Below are positions 7,114-10,320 of a DNA stretch of 10,320 nucleotides, in pieces. Within the stretch, counting starts at the first letter, position 1. Each line of letters begins with the position of its first letter. A model generated the notes under the pieces. The model saw nothing but the letters and a program-made list of their open reading frames with translations. It was not told where the DNA came from and did no database searches. The translations under genes and the position numbers were made by a program. Origin of the DNA: an uncultured Eubacteriales bacterium (GTDB lineage: Bacteria > Bacillota > Clostridia > Oscillospirales > CAG-272); NCBI GenBank assembly GCA_900546635.1, contig URDS01000073.1, forward strand, positions 1 through 10,320. Reading direction: 5' to 3'.

Positions 7114-9318
7114 TTGATTACAGAGTTTTATGCAGATCGAAAATGGATAGAAAACGAATATGCAGACGGAAATTGGGATCCTGATTCCGGAAAAGCACCG
7201 GAAGAACTTGATACCATGATTCGCACGTTCGTCAGTGAAAATCCGAAAATGCCGCTTCAGATATTGATTGCAAACGTATATCGTATTATGCTCGAAAATG
7301 CCCAACTCGGCATCAATACACATACAATGTTCCCGGACAAAATGCGCCACGGCGGCCGATATGAAAAAGACGCGACGCCTGCCGTATCGGAAATGGTCTT
7401 TCGTGAGCGCTATGAACGTACGTTTATGCGCCGCTGTCCGGCAATTTGGGAGCAGAGAAAAGTATTGATCCATACAGGATTGGCTGCGCCGGATACCGAC
7501 GTGTGGCATACGGTGGCCGATTGGAAAGAAGTTGTACGCCTTGGCGCTCCCGGCCTTCTGAATCGCGCTAAAGCGGAGAAAGAAAAAAAGAGGGGCGACG
7601 GCGCTTTGACCGAGCGGCAGTCTGCTTTCTATGACGGCGAAATCATCGCTTTTGAAGCGCTGCTCACGTATATGAGAAGACTGCTTGAAGCCGCGCGCAA
7701 AAATGAACTGCATGATTACTGCAAAGCGCTGGAATGGCTGCTTGAAAATCCGCCGAAAACGCTGTATCAGACAATGTGTTTGATGCACATTTATCTGAAC
7801 GTTTTTGAACTTGGCAGAGAGCGCTGCCGTTCATACGGCGCGGTTGATGAAATTTTCTTGCCTTTCTATGTTTCCGACCTGAAAAACGGTACTTTGACCA
7901 AAGAAAGCGCCAAAGAGATGTTCCGTTATTTTTTGCAAAAAATCGCCGCGGAAAAGCGGTACGCCGACCAGCCGATTTGTATCGGAAAAACATGGACGGG
8001 CGACGATAGCGCGGGCGCTGAACTGATTATGGCGCTGCTTGACGTTTATGAAGAATTGAACATTCACAATCCGAAAATCCATGTATGCTGCGGTGAGAAT
8101 GTTTCCGACACGCTTTTGCGCAAATTGCTCTCCATGATCCGAAACGGGAATTCCTCCATGGTTTTGCTCAACGATGAGACTATATATAGAGCCTATGAGA
8201 AAATCGGCATTCCGCGCAAGGTTTCAAAAGATTATATTCCGATTGGGTGCTATGAATCGGTAATTCCGGGTAAAGAAGACGCACGTATCTGCGCTTCCTG
8301 GATCAATCTTGAAAAAGCATGCGAATATACCATTACCGGCGGTTATGATCTTTTAAGCCGGCTGTATGTCGGTCAAAGAACCGAGGAACCGAAGTCGTGG
8401 AAAGAATTTATGCATACGTATTACAGTTATTTGCATGAACACTGTGATATTGTCATGAACAACATCAATGTGCAGGCTTTGTATGCATACGAAGCCAATC
8501 CGTCGCCCTATTATTCAGGGTCGATTGCTTCCTGTATGGAAAACGGTAAGGATGTTTATGACTGCGGCATGCAATACCGCAACCAGTCCATAAAATGCTT
8601 TGCTATCGCCAGCGCGGTGGATTCGCTGCTGGCGGTGAAAAAGTTTGTTTATGAACGCGGGGAAGTGACACTGCGTGAACTGGCAACAATTTTGAAAAAC
8701 AACTGGGGAGGCGCGGAAGAACTCAGAAATAAAATCATGCAGGATCCGGTAAAATACGGCAACCATATTTCGGAAGCGGATACGCTTGCAAAAGAAATTT
8801 TTGATTTCTGCGCCAATGAATTGATCGGCAAGCCGACTTCAACCGGCGGCGTGTTCCGTATGGGCTGCGATTCGGTTAATATGGCGGAAATTTACGGCAA
8901 GCGCTGCGGCGCTTCGGCAGACGGCCGTTTGGCGCGCGAGCCCATGTCGAAAAACATGCGTCCTGTGAACGGCATGGAGAAAAACGGTGTGACCGCCTTT
9001 ATTCAAAGCGTATGCGGAATTGACAATTCCAACTTTGTTGACGGTGCGCCGCTTGATTTTATTGTACATCCCTCCGCAGTAGCCGGCGAAGCGGGACTTA
9101 ACGCCATGATAACGCTTGTCAAAGTTTTCTTTGCGGGCGGCGGATTCTGTATCCAGGGAAATGTTTTGAATTTGGATACGTTGCTTGATGCGCAGAAGCA
9201 TCCTGAAAATTATCAAAATCTTCAGGTGCGCGTATGCGGATGGAATGAATATTTTGTCAATATGCATCCGATCGTTCAAAATGATTTTATCAAACGCATG
9301 ACAGGAATCGAATCATGA
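7114..9318 (+). CDS. Glycyl radical enzyme (PFL-like superfamily, dehydratase/eliminase type), substrate unknown
   Basis: The product has 734 residues, starts with TTG and is cytoplasmic, with no signal or targeting peptide. Glycyl radical enzymes use a backbone Gly radical to create a thiyl radical that attacks the substrate. The thiyl Cys is Cys379 in IPIGCYESVIPG (375-386), and Glu381 gives the Cys-X-Glu pair typical of diol dehydratases, choline lyase and arylacetate decarboxylases. Pyruvate formate-lyase has a Cys-Cys pair instead. Other family landmarks are MVLLNDETI before the Cys loop, MENGKDVYDCGMQY (475-488), ASADGR (600-605) and LLDAQKHPENYQNLQVRV near the end. The radical residue is Gly709 in RVCGWNEYFVNM, where the usual Gly-Tyr-Ser/Ala reads Gly-Trp-Asn. 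Length is slightly short of typical eliminase members (about 780-850). The activase gene overlaps the stop by ATGA. Membership is firm. The reaction is not known; 'formate acetyltransferase' would be a misleading name. Confidence 0.92.
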   Translation: MITEFYADRKWIENEYADGNWDPDSGKAPEELDTMIRTFVSENPKMPLQILIANVYRIMLENAQLGINTHTMFPDKMRHGGRYEKDATPAVSEMVFRERYERTFMRRCPAIWEQRKVLIHTGLAAPDTDVWHTVADWKEVVRLGAPGLLNRAKAEKEKKRGDGALTERQSAFYDGEIIAFEALLTYMRRLLEAARKNELHDYCKALEWLLENPPKTLYQTMCLMHIYLNVFELGRERCRSYGAVDEIFLPFYVSDLKNGTLTKESAKEMFRYFLQKIAAEKRYADQPICIGKTWTGDDSAGAELIMALLDVYEELNIHNPKIHVCCGENVSDTLLRKLLSMIRNGNSSMVLLNDETIYRAYEKIGIPRKVSKDYIPIGCYESVIPGKEDARICASWINLEKACEYTITGGYDLLSRLYVGQRTEEPKSWKEFMHTYYSYLHEHCDIVMNNINVQALYAYEANPSPYYSGSIASCMENGKDVYDCGMQYRNQSIKCFAIASAVDSLLAVKKFVYERGEVTLRELATILKNNWGGAEELRNKIMQDPVKYGNHISEADTLAKEIFDFCANELIGKPTSTGGVFRMGCDSVNMAEIYGKRCGASADGRLAREPMSKNMRPVNGMEKNGVTAFIQSVCGIDNSNFVDGAPLDFIVHPSAVAGEAGLNAMITLVKVFFAGGGFCIQGNVLNLDTLLDAQKHPENYQNLQVRVCGWNEYFVNMHPIVQNDFIKRMTGIES

Positions 9319-10214
9319 ACTTAGGAACAATACTGAATATAAAGCGTTTTGAGATTCATGACGGACCGGGTATACGAACCACATTATTTTTAAAAGGATG
9401 CCCACTCCACTGCGTTTGGTGTCATAATCCCGAAAGCTATGCAGCCTCTCCACAACTGGCTTATTATGCCCATAAATGCGTCAACTGCGGTGCTTGCGCC
9501 GCAGTTTGCCCGAGCGGTGCGCATAGCATTGGAAACGGCATACATACGTATACACGCGAGCTTTGCGGTGTATGCGGAAAATGCACTCCGGTATGCCAGG
9601 GACATGCGCTTTCGGTTTTCGGCAAAAAAATAACGCCTCAGGATATTCTGCCGGATTTATTAACCGACAAATGTTTTTTTGAATCTTCCGGCGGCGGAGT
9701 TACCGTCAGCGGCGGCGAACCGCTCATGCAGCCCGATTTTACGGCAGAATTGTTTTTTCTTTTAAAAAATGAAGGCGTTCATACAGCGCTTGATACCTGC
9801 CTTTCTGTATCAAAAAATGCGCTTGAAAAAGTTATGCCGTTTGTCGATTTGTATCTGGTGGACATTAAAGCCATAGATGAAGAGGTTCATCGACAATGTA
9901 CGGGTGTCTCAAACCGCCTCATTCTGCGAAATTTTGAGTATCTGTATGCACTCGGCAAAAAAATTGAAGTCCGTATCCCGTATATACCGGGAAAAAATGC
10001 TTCTGAAATGGAAAAAATCGCGGCTTACCTCGAACAATTTCCGCAGATTTTAGGCGCAAAGGTATTGGCCTATCATGATCTGTCGCGCAGTAAATACGCG
10101 GCACTGGACATTCCGTATGCCATGGGTACTTGCGCAGTCCCCTCAACCGAAGACATAGAAACTGCAGTTCGGCTTTTAAAATCAAAAGGGCTAAATGCTT
10201 TCTGGCAGGAATAA
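9315..10214 (+). CDS. Glycyl-radical-enzyme activating enzyme (radical SAM)
   Basis: The product has 299 residues. It generates the Gly radical on its partner enzyme by reductive cleavage of S-adenosylmethionine. The radical SAM cluster motif C-X3-C-X2-C is Cys29, Cys33 and Cys36 (GCPLHCVWCHNPES), preceded by the family signature FEIHDGPGIRTTLFLKGC. An inserted ferredoxin-like domain has two C-X2-C-X2-C-X3-C sets (Cys55/58/61/65 and Cys84/87/90/94), predicted to hold two additional 4Fe-4S clusters. This insertion is characteristic of activases of eliminase-type glycyl radical enzymes and is absent from pyruvate formate-lyase activase, so it agrees with the Cys-X-Glu site of the upstream enzyme. 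The SAM-binding SGGEPLMQ is at 132-139, and DLYLVDIKA is also typical. Its ATG lies within the stop of the preceding gene, so the two products are probably made together. All expected cysteines are present and the length is normal. Confidence 0.94.
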   Translation: MNLGTILNIKRFEIHDGPGIRTTLFLKGCPLHCVWCHNPESYAASPQLAYYAHKCVNCGACAAVCPSGAHSIGNGIHTYTRELCGVCGKCTPVCQGHALSVFGKKITPQDILPDLLTDKCFFESSGGGVTVSGGEPLMQPDFTAELFFLLKNEGVHTALDTCLSVSKNALEKVMPFVDLYLVDIKAIDEEVHRQCTGVSNRLILRNFEYLYALGKKIEVRIPYIPGKNASEMEKIAAYLEQFPQILGAKVLAYHDLSRSKYAALDIPYAMGTCAVPSTEDIETAVRLLKSKGLNAFWQE

Positions 10215-10218
10215 TGCC

Positions 10219-10263
10219 AAAAAAGTCCTCCTTACTTAAAAAACTTAAAAAGCAAGGAGGACT
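10219..10263 (-). terminator. Rho-independent terminator, oriented for minus-strand transcripts
   Basis: AGTCCTCCTT (10224-10233) and AAGGAGGACT (10254-10263) form a perfect 10-base-pair stem, with an extra CTT/AAG inner pairing (10235-10237 with 10250-10252). A run of six A at 10219-10224 becomes the T-tract when read on the minus strand, directly after the stem. On the + strand the stem is followed by CTCTGACC, with no T-run. It begins 5 bases after the activase stop and so most likely stops a convergent gene lying to the right of the window. Some action on the + strand operon cannot be excluded. Confidence 0.6.
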
Positions 10264-10268
10264 CTGAC

Positions 10269-10294
10269 CGTCGAAAAACTAAGGTTTTTCGACG
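10269..10294. repeat. Perfect 11-bp palindromic hairpin
   Basis: CGTCGAAAAAC (10269-10279) pairs with GTTTTTCGACG (10284-10294) around the four-base loop TAAG. No T-tract follows on either strand, so it is not an obvious terminator. It could be part of an intergenic palindromic repeat element together with the next hairpin. Confidence 0.6.
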
Positions 10295-10298
10295 ATGG

Positions 10299-10316
10299 GG
10301 CGCGTTCGCTCGCGCC
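10299..10316. repeat. GC-rich hairpin at the right edge
   Basis: GGCGCG (10299-10304) pairs with CGCGCC (10311-10316) around TTCGCT. CGAC (10290-10293) and GTCG (10317-10320) can add an outer stem with an internal bulge. CCGTCG at 10315-10320 repeats the start of the previous hairpin (10268-10273), so the structure probably continues beyond the window. Confidence 0.45.
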
Positions 10317-10320
10317 GTCG

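Noticed and set aside
7114..9318. Annotation as pyruvate formate-lyase (pflB).
   Set aside because: The active site has Cys-X-Glu rather than adjacent cysteines, and the activase carries the two-cluster insertion that pyruvate formate-lyase activase lacks.
1..10320. CRISPR arrays, tRNA or rRNA genes, transposases, phage genes and microcompartment genes.
   Set aside because: None was seen. The regular protein-level repeats in the large gene are coding modules, not a CRISPR array.

Overview
The window looks like a piece of a chromosome from an anaerobic, Gram-positive Clostridia-type bacterium, possibly an uncultured gut, rumen or sediment member. Four things suggest this. There is a copper-amine-oxidase-N-type domain at the left edge. 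A very large secreted protein is held by a single C-terminal membrane helix. A lipoprotein solute-binding protein is of a style common in Clostridia. An oxygen-sensitive glycyl radical enzyme is present with its activase. The assignment is inference from protein style only; no rRNA or other phylogenetic marker is present.

Layout, all genes on the + strand. Bases 1-122 are the 3' end of a gene whose product ends in a copper-amine-oxidase-N (stalk) domain. A 94-base gap follows, holding a good sigma-A-type promoter (TTGAAA, 16-base spacer, TATTAT) and a helically phased direct repeat just upstream. Then come four tightly packed genes that look like one operon. (1) 217-5625 encodes an 1802-residue secreted surface protein with four tandem beta-helix-like modules, a five-bladed-propeller glycosidase domain of the GH43 type, an Ig-like domain and a C-terminal membrane anchor. 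(2) 5622-7097 encodes a lipoprotein extracellular solute-binding protein. (3) 7114-9318 encodes a glycyl radical enzyme of the dehydratase/eliminase type (Cys-X-Glu active site) with an unusual radical loop. (4) 9315-10214 encodes its radical-SAM activating enzyme, with two ferredoxin-type clusters. Genes 1/2 and 3/4 overlap by ATGA, and genes 2/3 are separated by 16 bases. The right end (10215-10320) is non-coding and holds three perfect hairpins. The first has its T-tract on the minus strand, so it looks like a terminator for a convergent neighbour.

Working model (inference): the surface protein captures and trims a glycan, the lipoprotein binds a released product, and the glycyl radical enzyme acts in the cytoplasm on a polyol, sugar acid or other substituent derived from it. 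The substrate cannot be read from the sequence. No permease, ATPase, regulator, kinase, aldehyde dehydrogenase or microcompartment shell gene lies in the window. The most interesting point is this cotranscribed pairing of a giant modular surface glycosidase with a divergent, unassigned glycyl radical enzyme system.
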